Source: Cellvibrio sp. 79 (lineage in GTDB: Bacteria; Pseudomonadota; Gammaproteobacteria; Pseudomonadales; Cellvibrionaceae). Taken from it: a stretch of DNA of 64,000 bases. Location of the stretch: positions 62,001 to 126,000 of the forward strand of contig MVDH01000001.1 of NCBI GenBank assembly GCA_003056245.1, written 5' to 3'. Shown piece by piece: positions 20,126 to 30,072 of this stretch. Each line of letters opens with the position of its first letter. Position 1 is the stretch's first letter. Made by a program: the position numbers and the translations under genes. The notes beneath the pieces are model-generated. The model saw only the letters and a program-made list of their open reading frames with translations, made no database searches and was not told the DNA's origin.

Positions 20126-22120
20126 ATGAATCAAAATCTGCATTCCCATATCTTTTTATCTGGCGGTGGAGAGATGGGGCAGCGTATCCGTGAGTATGAT
20201 TGGAATAATTCCCCTTTAGGTAATCCTTCTACGTGGCCGCAAAGTCTTAAAACAGCAGTACGCTTGATGCTTTCATCGGGTCATCCGATGTTTATCTGGT
20301 GGGGGCCAACTCTGGTCCAGTTTTACAATGACCGATTTCGGTCTTACATCGGATCCGAACGTCACCCCAGTGCATTGGGGCAAGAAGGTGAAATTTGCTG
20401 GGCAGAAATATGGCCAACAATAGGACCACAAATTGAACAGGTGATGAGCGGTTCTGGCAGCGTTTGGCGACAGGATCATTTAGTTCCGGTTACGCTGAAT
20501 GGTCAATTGAAATATGGATATTGGACCTACTCCTACGATCCTATCTATGACGAGAATGCGGCTAATCAAGTTGGCGGTGTGTTGGTGATTGTTTCTGAAA
20601 CGACACATCATGTGCTTGAGCGACAACGGCAGGACGCTATTGAGGCGCGCTGGCAAAATCTGTTTAACAATGCACCGGCATTCATGTGTATTTATTCGGG
20701 ACCTGATCACGTCTATGAATATGCAAACACGCGTTACCATGAATTGGTAGGGAAGACGGATGTAGTTAATAGAACATTGAAAGACGTTGTGCCTGAAGTA
20801 TTCGAACAAGGTTTCGGCGATTTACTGGATTATATTTATGCGACCGGCCAGTCCCATGTCGGGCTTGCAACACCGGTAACATTTAGAAGTTTTGATGGTG
20901 TCGAGCGCAATGTTTATCTTGATTATGTTTTGCAGCCTATTCTCAATACCGAAAATGAAGTAACCGGCATCTTTGCCAATGGTTACGATGTCACTGAACG
21001 TGTGCTTTCACAGCAATCCCTGGAAGAGCAGGATCGTCGTAAAGATGAATTTCTGGCAATGCTTGCACACGAATTACGCAATCCATTAGCGCCTATAAGT
21101 AACGCCAGTGAATTGCTTATGCAGATTACCCCCTACGGTTCTACACCTCATTCATTGGGTGAACTTGTTAAACGCCAGGTCATTCAATTAACGCGCTTGA
21201 TTGATGATTTGCTGGAAGTATCGCGCATATCACAAGGACGGATGGAGTTGCAGTGCGGCCCCGTATTACTGGATCAGGTAATACGTTTTGCCGTTGAATC
21301 GACCAGCATGGTGATGTTGGAAAAAAGCCTTCGCCTCACTTACAACTGCGATGAATTACAACTGTTGGTGAATGGCGATTACGCTCGCCTGGTGCAAAGC
21401 ATTGTCAATATTCTTATCAATGCAACCAAATACACTGAAGTCGGCGGCAGTATTAGTATTAAACTTCACAGCAATAATGGACAAGCAATTCTCGACATTG
21501 CCGACTCTGGCATTGGTATTGAAGCAAGTATGCTGGAAAAAATATTTGACCTGTTTATGCAGGTTGATAAATCGATTGATCGTAGCCAGGGTGGCTTGGG
21601 AATCGGATTGTCTGTAGTTAATACCATTATTAAAATGCACGGCGGTACGATTACGGCACACAGCGAAGGCTTGGGTCACGGTTCTATATTTTCAATTCGC
21701 CTCCCGCTGATTGAGTCAAAAGAAACTGCATTGGCTACCGAAAAAAATAAAATTGTTTCTCCCCTGCATTTTTTATTGGTCGATGATAATGAAGATGCAA
21801 CCAATTCACTCGCTATGCTCTTGAATATGTTGGGGCATGAAACTGTCGCGGTGTACCGTGGTGCAGACGCATTGGCGTTGCTGGAAAAAGAAAAGTTTGA
21901 TGTGGTGTTGCTGGATATCGGTTTGCCCGATATTGATGGCTATAAAGTTGTACAGCAAATCCGGCAGACGCATAAGGATCTCGTTGTTGTTGCTGTTTCC
22001 GGCTACGGTCAGGCGGAAGATATTCGCAAGGCATTGGCATCCGGTTTCAGCGGGCATCTAACCAAACCGGTTTCGCTTGATGCGTTTGAAAATACTCTTA
22101 ATCGATTGCTCGCTGAATAA
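20126..22120 (+). CDS. PAS-containing hybrid sensor histidine kinase with C-terminal receiver
   Basis: PAS-like N-terminus, 'FLAMLAHELRNPLAPISNASELL' H-box, HATPase 'QGGLGIGLSVVNTIIKMHGG', REC 'FDVVLLDIGLPDIDGYKVVQQIR'. Confidence 0.93.
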   Translation: MNQNLHSHIFLSGGGEMGQRIREYDWNNSPLGNPSTWPQSLKTAVRLMLSSGHPMFIWWGPTLVQFYNDRFRSYIGSERHPSALGQEGEICWAEIWPTIGPQIEQVMSGSGSVWRQDHLVPVTLNGQLKYGYWTYSYDPIYDENAANQVGGVLVIVSETTHHVLERQRQDAIEARWQNLFNNAPAFMCIYSGPDHVYEYANTRYHELVGKTDVVNRTLKDVVPEVFEQGFGDLLDYIYATGQSHVGLATPVTFRSFDGVERNVYLDYVLQPILNTENEVTGIFANGYDVTERVLSQQSLEEQDRRKDEFLAMLAHELRNPLAPISNASELLMQITPYGSTPHSLGELVKRQVIQLTRLIDDLLEVSRISQGRMELQCGPVLLDQVIRFAVESTSMVMLEKSLRLTYNCDELQLLVNGDYARLVQSIVNILINATKYTEVGGSISIKLHSNNGQAILDIADSGIGIEASMLEKIFDLFMQVDKSIDRSQGGLGIGLSVVNTIIKMHGGTITAHSEGLGHGSIFSIRLPLIESKETALATEKNKIVSPLHFLLVDDNEDATNSLAMLLNMLGHETVAVYRGADALALLEKEKFDVVLLDIGLPDIDGYKVVQQIRQTHKDLVVVAVSGYGQAEDIRKALASGFSGHLTKPVSLDAFENTLNRLLAE

Positions 22121-22168
22121 ATCGTAATAGAAAATAATGCAGAAATAAAAAAATTACGGCCGATAAAA

Positions 22169-22190
22169 AGGGCGCAATTTTTTGCGCCCT
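22169..22190. terminator. Rho-independent terminator-like hairpin
   Basis: AGGGCGCAA tttt TTGCGCCCT between convergent genes. Confidence 0.7.
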
Positions 22191-22202
22191 CCGGGTTGAT
22201 AA

Positions 22203-22757
22203 TTATTTTGCACTATAGGGGAGGGATGAATGATGCAGCACTATGCGAATTTTTCCATCATCACCTTTTTTGAAGCCCCAGGTTTTATCGACTGTAGTCG
22301 CTTTCCCTTTTTTATCAATGACGGTTACGTGACCCATGGTTAGCGCAATATCACCATTGATGTAAACCGCTGCGTTGTTGTAGGAATATTTCGTCCAGCT
22401 TTTTAATGCAAAACCTTTATCCTGCGGGTATTTTTTATCATCGCCGACAAAATACGATAAGGCTCCCTGATAATCGGTGCGAAATGTTTGCTCGCCACCA
22501 CTCAACGTTGGTTTAAACAGAACCGGCCCCGCGTTGTAACCATAAGCGGAATCCAGAACAGCTTTGGCTGTTGCCTTCGCCTTTTCCAAACCGGATGTAT
22601 CGTAATCCGTGCTAATTTGAATTAACGCCTTGCCCCATGCGTCCTGTGCTGCCTTTACTTCGGCTTCGGTGATATTGGTATTAACTGTCTGTGCAAAAGC
22701 CAACGGAGCGCTCAGCGCAATAATGGCGAGGGTTGTTCGGGTAACGATGGTGCTCAT
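22203..22757 (-). CDS. Secreted SnoaL/NTF2-like protein
   Basis: Signal peptide; 'VLFKPTLSGGEQTFRTDYQGALSYFVGDDKKYPQDKGFALKSWTKYSYNNAAVYINGDIALTMGHVTVIDKKGKATTVDKTWGFKKGDDGKIRIVLHHSSLPY', NTF2-like layout. Confidence 0.65.
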   Translation of the reverse strand: MSTIVTRTTLAIIALSAPLAFAQTVNTNITEAEVKAAQDAWGKALIQISTDYDTSGLEKAKATAKAVLDSAYGYNAGPVLFKPTLSGGEQTFRTDYQGALSYFVGDDKKYPQDKGFALKSWTKYSYNNAAVYINGDIALTMGHVTVIDKKGKATTVDKTWGFKKGDDGKIRIVLHHSSLPYSAK

Positions 22758-22867
22758 AGGTTATTCCTCATCTGAAAGGTCGTAGTGACGCGCCTATTCT
22801 TCTGACGGGACATAGCCTGGAGCGTGGCTACCAGATGAAGTTTTTACCTATACAACATTAACATTGG

Positions 22868-24538
22868 ATGAATAACGCGGTTTATCGCCAACAGATGCAT
22901 TACTCTATATCTACTTATCCATCGGCTAAAAAAGCGGGAGTGAATGTGTTTCGAAGCAAACTATATTTGGCCTTCTTTTTGTTATTGGCAATTACATTAG
23001 TGCAGGCTGGCCTGGCAATTTGGGCCTCCAGTGTTGCCAGTTACCATGTAGAACGCAGCCGTGTTGCGAATCAAATGCTTGCCGAATTTATCACCCTGGG
23101 TGCTGATAAGCAGCGGTTAAAAGTGTGGCTTGCGCAATCGTTGTTGGTTAAAGACACAACGGTCGAGCAGCGGGAAAAATATTTGGGACAAATGCAACAA
23201 AGCCTGATTAATCTGAATCATTTGTTGCAACACGACCAGCGCTTGTCTGAACATCCGGAAGATTTTTCGGCGATAGGCCAACAGCTAAAATCACTGTCGA
23301 TTTTAGAAACCAATGTGGCGGCACTTAAGCAGAGCTTGAGAAATAAACAGGTAAAACCTGAGCACGAAGCAGAGATCTGGCGTTTACTTATCCAGACTTT
23401 TGATAATCTCGAAGGGCTTGATTTAAAACATTTGATTTCAGATTCAATCGAGTTGCAACGCAAACGTTCGGCCGAGGCTGAAGCAAAAGCAGCCAGCGCA
23501 TTACAGCGAGTAAAATTATTGGTCATTGCCGTCGCGTTATTTGGCGCTGCCTGCGCAGTCATGCTTGCGCTGGTTTTATCGCGAGCGTTGTATCAACCTA
23601 TCCAGCAATTATTAACAGGGACCTCGGCGTTATCCAATGGCCAATTGAATTACCGTTTGCCAGAACAGGACCATTCCGAATTCAGTACCCTGGCGCGCAG
23701 CTTTAATCAAATGGCGGCGGGATTGGAGCGCGCCCGGCAACAAGAAGAGGATCACACTCGCCGGGTAGAACAGGAAGTGACCGAGCGCACGCGCCAGCTG
23801 CAACATGCATTGGAACAATTGCAACAAGCAGAGCAGCAACAACAGCGATTTTTAGCGGATGTTAGTCACGAGTTGCGCACACCGGCTACCGCCATTCGCG
23901 GTGAAGCAGAAATCAGTTTGCGCGGCGGCGATAAAACTCCCGATTTTTATAAAGATAGTCTGCTCCGCATTGCCGATACCAGCGCACAACTTTCCCGTCG
24001 TATTGATGATTTGCTAATGCTGGTCCGTGGCAGCCAGCAATTGCAGTTGAGGTTCCGTACGGTATCGCTTGCAGATTTATGGCAGCAATTGCAGATGCTG
24101 ACGCAGCGTTTGTCATCCAGCGAGTCTGTGCGGATTAATTGCAGCGCATTGCCAGCGACCATCAATGCAACATTATGGATTGACCCTGACAAATTTTTTC
24201 AAGCGCTCCAAATTATCCTCGATAATGCAATACGTTATTCAAATCCATGCCATCCGATCAATGTGGATGTGCATGTGGGGGAGCAATGCAGAATTTCAGT
24301 GAATGATTGCGGAATAGGGATAGCGCCGGAAGATTTACCGTTGGTATTTAACCGTTATTTTCGCACAAGCAATGCGCGCAATCTCCGCCCGGACGGTTTG
24401 GGTATAGGTTTGTCATTGTGCGAAACATTAATTCAGGGCTTGCATGGAACTATTGAGTTAGCCAGCGAGCCGCAAAAAGGTACAACAGTTACTGTGACTT
24501 TACCCTTGATTGAAGAAGACGATGAATGCAAATCCTGA
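22868..24538 (+). CDS. Sensor histidine kinase with HAMP
   Basis: Two TMs, HAMP, 'FLADVSHELRTPATAIRGEAEI' H-box, 'DGLGIGLSLCETLIQGLHG' ATPase. Confidence 0.92.
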   Translation: MNNAVYRQQMHYSISTYPSAKKAGVNVFRSKLYLAFFLLLAITLVQAGLAIWASSVASYHVERSRVANQMLAEFITLGADKQRLKVWLAQSLLVKDTTVEQREKYLGQMQQSLINLNHLLQHDQRLSEHPEDFSAIGQQLKSLSILETNVAALKQSLRNKQVKPEHEAEIWRLLIQTFDNLEGLDLKHLISDSIELQRKRSAEAEAKAASALQRVKLLVIAVALFGAACAVMLALVLSRALYQPIQQLLTGTSALSNGQLNYRLPEQDHSEFSTLARSFNQMAAGLERARQQEEDHTRRVEQEVTERTRQLQHALEQLQQAEQQQQRFLADVSHELRTPATAIRGEAEISLRGGDKTPDFYKDSLLRIADTSAQLSRRIDDLLMLVRGSQQLQLRFRTVSLADLWQQLQMLTQRLSSSESVRINCSALPATINATLWIDPDKFFQALQIILDNAIRYSNPCHPINVDVHVGEQCRISVNDCGIGIAPEDLPLVFNRYFRTSNARNLRPDGLGIGLSLCETLIQGLHGTIELASEPQKGTTVTVTLPLIEEDDECKS

Positions 24539-25203
24539 TTGTAGAAGATGAAAAAAAAGTAGCGGATTTTCTCGTCAGGGGATTGCGCGCCGAAGGTTAT
24601 TTTATTGATTGGATTGCTGATGGCAGTGAAGCGATGGGCGCGTTGATTGAACAAAAACCGGATTTGGTCATACTGGATCGAATGCTACCCAAAATGGATG
24701 GTTTACAAATTTGCCGCTTGATTCGTGCACAGCAATTGCCGGTGCGCGTGTTGATGTTATCCGCATTGGCGGAAGTCTCTGATCGGGTTGATGGATTGAG
24801 GGCAGGGGCAGATGATTATCTGGTAAAGCCATTTGCTTTTGAGGAACTCCTCGCAAGAATTGAAGCATTATCCAAACGTAATCCATTTACCCATATCGAG
24901 CGCAAGTTAATAGTGGGTGAGCTGGAACTGGATCTGGATACCATGCAGGTTAAACGATCTGGCAATTTATTATCGCTTACGGCGAAAGAACTGGCTGTGC
25001 TTGAATTGCTAATGTCCAGCCCGCAAAAAGTGTTTAGTCGTGAACGGATATTGGCAACGGTGTGGGGTATTAATGAAGATCCACTGACAAATGTGGTGGA
25101 CGTTTATATAAGACGCTTGCGCAAAAAAGTAGATGCTCCCTTTAATCAAAACTACATAAAAACATTGCGCGGCATTGGTTATTGTTTATCGGCTGAAATA
25201 TAA
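24526..25203 (+). CDS. OmpR-family response regulator
   Basis: REC 'ILIVEDEKKVADFLVRGLRAEGYFIDW' and wHTH; overlaps the kinase ORF by 13 nt. Confidence 0.93.
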   Translation: MQILIVEDEKKVADFLVRGLRAEGYFIDWIADGSEAMGALIEQKPDLVILDRMLPKMDGLQICRLIRAQQLPVRVLMLSALAEVSDRVDGLRAGADDYLVKPFAFEELLARIEALSKRNPFTHIERKLIVGELELDLDTMQVKRSGNLLSLTAKELAVLELLMSSPQKVFSRERILATVWGINEDPLTNVVDVYIRRLRKKVDAPFNQNYIKTLRGIGYCLSAEI

Positions 25204-25233
25204 AACTGCATAATGATCGTTAATTCGCTGTGT

Positions 25234-25264
25234 AAAAAACCGCCCGGACAACGGGCGGTTTTTT
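25234..25264. terminator. Bidirectional rho-independent terminator
   Basis: aaaaaaCCGCCCGgacaaCGGGCGGtttttt between convergent genes. Confidence 0.88.
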
Positions 25265-25284
25265 ATGCGGTCATTCAATCAGGT

Positions 25285-28200
25285 TTATTCAACCAGTCTC
25301 ATTGAACCGAATACACTTGCATCCAGATAACCCTGGTTATTTTTATGTCCCTGGGTATCTACAGAGCCCATCATGCTTTCGCGTTGCTGGCTGCCGTCGT
25401 TATCGATGTAGCTGGCGGAGAATCCCATCAGTTTGCCAGCCGTTAACTTGAGCGGTGTATTGGCTTGCGAGTCGGAATAATTCTCGCCGTAAATACGCAC
25501 GCGCATTTCCCATACGTGTTTATCGCCCATGCTGACCAAACGCACATCGATGTGATCGTTCAGCAATTTTGGACCGGAGGTGGTGTAGTCCACTACGTCA
25601 CCATAAGTGCTGACGTGATAAGCCCAGGCACTGGTATTGTATTGATGTTGACCACCATTTTTATTTTCGTCGATAAACAATTCTACGGTGTCATCTTCCC
25701 AATAATTGCTCAGTGGATCGCGGGTGCGATCGTAGATGCGGTCATCGGTAACATCGAATAACAAGTAGAGATAATTTTCATCCCACAGCGCTTTGTATTG
25801 GCCGGTGTAATCCGCCGCGCTTGGGTTGGATTGCGTACCGAGCCAGAATACATTGATCGGCGCCCAGCTTGCTTGTTCCCATACTGCATCAACGGTGCCA
25901 TCAATTACCGGTGCGACTTGCGCTTTGCGCGCGGTATAAAGATTGCGGTCAGCAATGCTTGAACTCGACGATGATCTTGCTATTGATGAAGAACTTCTTG
26001 AAGAAGAAACAACAATCACTGAGCTTGATGAGCGGCTTGATGAAATAATTGAAGAAGAGCTGGATGATCGGCTGCTACTCAGCACGCTACTCAATTGCGA
26101 AACATTTGAGCGTGCGCTGGACGACGAACGTGAGCTGCTAATTACGCCGGTGTGGGCACGTTTGATAGAGAAAACGTAATCCCATAATTGCGGATTCAGA
26201 TAGCCACGCATCCACACAGTGTGCAGCAAATCATTACCGTTTGGTGGATCACCCGGATCAAGTTCCTGCGTGTTGCCACGTGGGAATTTGTTCATGGTGG
26301 CACAACCACCCGCAGTGCGAATGGCATTCACGGTGTTTTCGGTATCGTTCACAGAATTATTTTCATCACCATCACCTTGCTGCGGCCAAATAACCACTTT
26401 GGAATTGGCAACCGCTTGCGCATGGTTGCTGCTTACCGGATGGCCAGACATTGGAACTGCCGCGGCAATTAAATCCGGACGACGCGCCGCCAATTCCCAT
26501 GAACCGCCACCACCCATGGAAATACCGGTGACGTAAATACGGTCGCGATCAATTTGATAGGTTGCCGCTAAGTGCTCGATCAAATCGGTGAGTGCTTTAC
26601 CGTAACGTGAAGGGCTACCGCTGATTGAAAACGGCGCACCGCCACCGGAGGACCATTCATTGCTGTAGAACTCGCAATTACATTGCGGTGCAACAATGTA
26701 AGTGGGTTTGTTAGCCAGATTTTGCGGTGTCAGCAATGAATTGCTGGACGCAAAAAATGGCAACGCATGGCGCGAACTTAAATGCTCTTCGTTGCTGCCG
26801 CGCTCACCACCACCGTGCAAATAAATTACTAGCGGATATTTTGCTTGTGGATTCGCTGCGGCTTGCGCGGGTTGATGCAAGTTGTACGGCAATGGAATAA
26901 CACCATTGTTAAATACCGGCATTTTCACCATCAAATCGCGATAATTTTTTACCACTTTTTGATTTTCATCATTGGTGTTGTACGGCGCCCATGAACCAAA
27001 TTGCGTAGTCGGTGGTGCCGCCGGGCAATCAGTGCGCACTACATCCGGTACAGAACTGCTGGATGATGAAATCGCAATGCTTGAAGAGCTGCTGATTGCA
27101 GAAGAGCTAATGATTGATGAGCTGGATGAAGACCGGCTGGAGCTAATCACCGAGCTTGAGCTTCTAATTGAACTGGATGCAATTGAGCTCGACGGAATAG
27201 AGCTCGAAATCGCCGAGCTTGATGGCACGATCACCAAAGAACTACTGGAACTGGATACAAGGCTTGATGACGCACTTGAAGAGGATTCTTCCAGCGCCGG
27301 GTACGCATTTCTTACCAGCAATTTGAAACCTTCCGCGAACCAGCGGCCAGCAACCGGCGCATTTGCCAATGCACCAGTACCGAGGTTGGTATTATTGCCT
27401 TCGTTGAAGGTATAGGTTGGATCACACATGCGATCAAAACCTTTTGCAGGATCAAGCGGATCGTAAGACAACTCCAGTGATGCCGCACCGTCGGACTCGC
27501 CCGGTGGTTTCACCCACACGTACGCATCAATACCCGGTGCCGGAGTAGCACGTGGACGCTCGCCAATGCCGCCGGGTTGGTTGCACCAGTTACCACGATG
27601 CAAGCGACGGTCAACGCGTGAATCGTTCACAAACGTATCGAGCACCGTGCTGGTCGATTGCGCAGTTGGACGACCTGCACCGCCCCAGCCATTGCGCGAG
27701 GTATCAATCAACATACCGATGCTTTGCGGGAAACCGGCCGCGATCATTTTGGTGCGCCACGCTTGAACGAAAGAGACTTCACTGAATTGCGGGTTCCATT
27801 CATAGAATTTCGCTTGACGCACTTGCGTGCCGCCACCGCTGCCCGGTAATGGGCTGCTTGCTAATGAATCCAGGAAGGGTTCGTAAATCGGCGTATAACC
27901 GGATGTATTGGAAACAAAACCGGCAATCGAACCAACACCGGCGGTGGTGCCTTTAATGGCATTACCAATTAAAGTCACTGCCTTGCTGAAATTATCATCC
28001 CAACCTAACCAGCCTGAATGGCCGATATCGACGTAGCTGTACACGTTTGGAATCGGTGCAAACTTGTTGAGTGTGTATTGGGTGTTGGCGACATAACCGT
28101 GAGTTGCATCGGTTGCCAATTGGCACTCGGGATCATTCAGATTGGTAACGAGGTTGGGCAATGAATCCGGTTCAATGATCGCAATAATACGCAGTCTGCT

Positions 28201-29451
28201 GTATTTGCTATCGGAGAAAATTGCCGCAAGTGCATCAACATATTCGGTGCGATAACGCACGGTACCGTTAGGACCTTGTGCGAGTTCACCATTCGACGCC
28301 AGCGCATGGCAGTCGCGGTTAGGTAAATCGTAAACCACCACCTGGATCAGGTTCGCTCCTTGTTCCAATGCTGCATCAAGGTGATCGCGCAAGCCGAAAC
28401 CTTCTGCCGGATCTATCGCGCCGATGCGATCCATCCATACCGCGGTATTAAAGCGTGCAACTTTATCGCCGCCGACTTCTGCACGGGCTTTTGCTGACCA
28501 GATCGGGTCGACATACCAGCGTGCGCCGTTGAAGGGATTATCAATCGGTTGGGTGTCGGTAGGGATTGAGCTTGAAGAGCTCGATGAGCTGCTCGGGCGT
28601 AAACTCGAACTACTGGAGCTGCTGGAAGACAGAACCGAGCTGGAACTTTTTGATGATGCCCTCGGGCACAAGCCTGGGCCAAGCAGTTGGCAATATTCAT
28701 CGCTCCAGGTTTCGTACGGGCAATCTGGCCAGCTATTGCCTTGCGGGCAACTTAATGCGGAGCGGCTTACAGAACTGCTGCTGGAGGGGCGCACAGAGCT
28801 GGAGCTGCTGGCATAACTTGAAAAGTTCCTATCGCAAGTTGGAGGGCCAACTAACGCACAATAGGCATCGCTCCAGGTATTGGGTGGACAATCGGGCCAG
28901 CTGTTGCCCTGTGGACAAAGCAACGGCGTGCTGCTTATTGAACTGCTTGTTGAAATGCGGCTGCTTGAGCTGCTAGGTATTATTGAACTGGATGAAATAC
29001 TGCTCGGGCGAATAGAACTACTACTGACAACACTGCTACTGGCCGGGCTGCTTGAGGTAACGCCGCTGCAAACTGCGCCGGTAACAACAGGGCGTTGCGC
29101 GGGGCTATTGGCCACACCTTTGTTTCCTTGCACACCGAATTCCACGGTGTTACCGGGGTTAATGCGATCATTCCAGCCTACACCGGTAGCGGTAAATGGA
29201 TTGTTACCGGAAATAGTCGCGTTCCAGCCACCGGTGCGCGTTGTGCCATCGGTGTAACGCCAGTTAACCGACCAGCCATTAATTGCTGTACTTGTGTCGT
29301 TGGTAATGCGCACGGCGGCTACAAAACCGTTACCCCATTCATTTTGAATTACATATTCGCAACGCGCCGCATGGCTGGCTGCGGAATGTAATGCAAACAT
29401 TCCTATTAGCATTGCAGCGGATCGCCGCAACAAACGATTTGAGATTTTCAT
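25285..29451 (-). CDS. Multimodular secreted cellulase: CBM2 - Ser linker - two Cys-rich micro-modules - GH6 - Ser linker - alpha/beta-hydrolase esterase - Ser linker - CBM9-like
   Basis: CBM2 '[39 protein letters not shown]'; GH6 '[21 protein letters not shown]...[15 protein letters not shown]...[14 protein letters not shown]'; esterase 'YPLVIYLHGGGERG...VTGISMGGGGSWELA'; CBM9-like 'APVIDGTVDAVWEQA...LFDVTDDRIYD'. Start set to ATG 29451 (MKISNRLL) with GAGGGA upstream. Confidence 0.93.
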   Translation of the reverse strand: MKISNRLLRRSAAMLIGMFALHSAASHAARCEYVIQNEWGNGFVAAVRITNDTSTAINGWSVNWRYTDGTTRTGGWNATISGNNPFTATGVGWNDRINPGNTVEFGVQGNKGVANSPAQRPVVTGAVCSGVTSSSPASSSVVSSSSIRPSSISSSSIIPSSSSSRISTSSSISSTPLLCPQGNSWPDCPPNTWSDAYCALVGPPTCDRNFSSYASSSSSVRPSSSSSVSRSALSCPQGNSWPDCPYETWSDEYCQLLGPGLCPRASSKSSSSVLSSSSSSSSSLRPSSSSSSSSSIPTDTQPIDNPFNGARWYVDPIWSAKARAEVGGDKVARFNTAVWMDRIGAIDPAEGFGLRDHLDAALEQGANLIQVVVYDLPNRDCHALASNGELAQGPNGTVRYRTEYVDALAAIFSDSKYSRLRIIAIIEPDSLPNLVTNLNDPECQLATDATHGYVANTQYTLNKFAPIPNVYSYVDIGHSGWLGWDDNFSKAVTLIGNAIKGTTAGVGSIAGFVSNTSGYTPIYEPFLDSLASSPLPGSGGGTQVRQAKFYEWNPQFSEVSFVQAWRTKMIAAGFPQSIGMLIDTSRNGWGGAGRPTAQSTSTVLDTFVNDSRVDRRLHRGNWCNQPGGIGERPRATPAPGIDAYVWVKPPGESDGAASLELSYDPLDPAKGFDRMCDPTYTFNEGNNTNLGTGALANAPVAGRWFAEGFKLLVRNAYPALEESSSSASSSLVSSSSSSLVIVPSSSAISSSIPSSSIASSSIRSSSSVISSSRSSSSSSIISSSAISSSSSIAISSSSSSVPDVVRTDCPAAPPTTQFGSWAPYNTNDENQKVVKNYRDLMVKMPVFNNGVIPLPYNLHQPAQAAANPQAKYPLVIYLHGGGERGSNEEHLSSRHALPFFASSNSLLTPQNLANKPTYIVAPQCNCEFYSNEWSSGGGAPFSISGSPSRYGKALTDLIEHLAATYQIDRDRIYVTGISMGGGGSWELAARRPDLIAAAVPMSGHPVSSNHAQAVANSKVVIWPQQGDGDENNSVNDTENTVNAIRTAGGCATMNKFPRGNTQELDPGDPPNGNDLLHTVWMRGYLNPQLWDYVFSIKRAHTGVISSSRSSSSARSNVSQLSSVLSSSRSSSSSSIISSSRSSSSVIVVSSSRSSSSIARSSSSSSIADRNLYTARKAQVAPVIDGTVDAVWEQASWAPINVFWLGTQSNPSAADYTGQYKALWDENYLYLLFDVTDDRIYDRTRDPLSNYWEDDTVELFIDENKNGGQHQYNTSAWAYHVSTYGDVVDYTTSGPKLLNDHIDVRLVSMGDKHVWEMRVRIYGENYSDSQANTPLKLTAGKLMGFSASYIDNDGSQQRESMMGSVDTQGHKNNQGYLDASVFGSMRLVE
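28666..28749 (-). repeat. Cys-rich 28-aa micro-module copy 2 (CX8CX9CX7C)
   Basis: CPQGNSWPDCPYETWSDEYCQLLGPGLC, flanked by Ser linkers. Confidence 0.8.
28834..28917 (-). repeat. Cys-rich 28-aa micro-module copy 1 (CX8CX9CX7C)
   Basis: CPQGNSWPDCPPNTWSDAYCALVGPPTC, flanked by Ser linkers. Confidence 0.8.
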
Positions 29452-29561
29452 TATTCCCTCGATAAGAATAAAAGATGAGTCATTCAAGAGCTGGTTATTG
29501 TGGGAGGAGCATAGCGATATCTATGCAGCGCGAATTATCGGCATCTGCGTAAAAAAAAAGC

Positions 29562-29585
29562 GGTAATAGATCAAGCTAATGAAAA
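29562..29585 (-). promoter_or_regulatory. Conserved upstream motif shared by the two GH6 genes (copy A)
   Basis: GGTAATAGATCAAGCTAATGAAAA, 21/24 identical to 36716..36739 and at nearly the same distance from the start codon (111 vs 108 nt). Confidence 0.5.
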
Positions 29586-30072
29586 ACAGCAGCAATAAAA
29601 TTCATTAAAAGTTTTATAAAAAATTTGATTATCATTTTTTATAGCAACGCCAATCATTAATTGATGAGTACCAACATTTTGTACCAAAAAATAACATTAC
29701 TTTTCACTGGCTAACAAATGTTGGAAATGCAAAATATCGGTTGTTTTTGCACATTATTTTTTGTGGATAAAACTCCGTTTAAGTATTGAATTTCGGCGCC
29801 ACATTAAAAGCTTGGAAAAAATCAGGTGCGGGTAACTTTTTTCATCTTTGGGTACTATCGATTAACATCCTTTTGTAGCCATAGATTTAACGCCCAATTA
29901 ATGCATAAATTGTGTATTGGTCTACACTGTGAACGAGATAAGCCTTATTATTTTTTATAGTTAAAAAAACCAGGGCTCATCGATAACTATAAAGACTGAT
30001 AACTACAAAGGTTCATTAGAGGAAATAGTTTATAAGACTACCAGGATATCCAATAAAAAAAGGTGAAGTAGT

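Noticed and set aside
26972-27415. Leu/Glu-rich plus-strand ORFs (also 25943..26179, 32935..33345, 35995..36354, 28880..29257) antisense to the GH6 genes
   Set aside because: They are mirror images of poly-Ser linker codons and CBM2/GH6 coding sequence on the minus strand; compositional artefacts.
25950-29050. Dense short Ser-tract repeats suggestive of a CRISPR or microsatellite array
   Set aside because: Units are irregular, coding in frame for Ser linkers, with no constant repeat/spacer structure. No CRISPR array was seen anywhere in the window.
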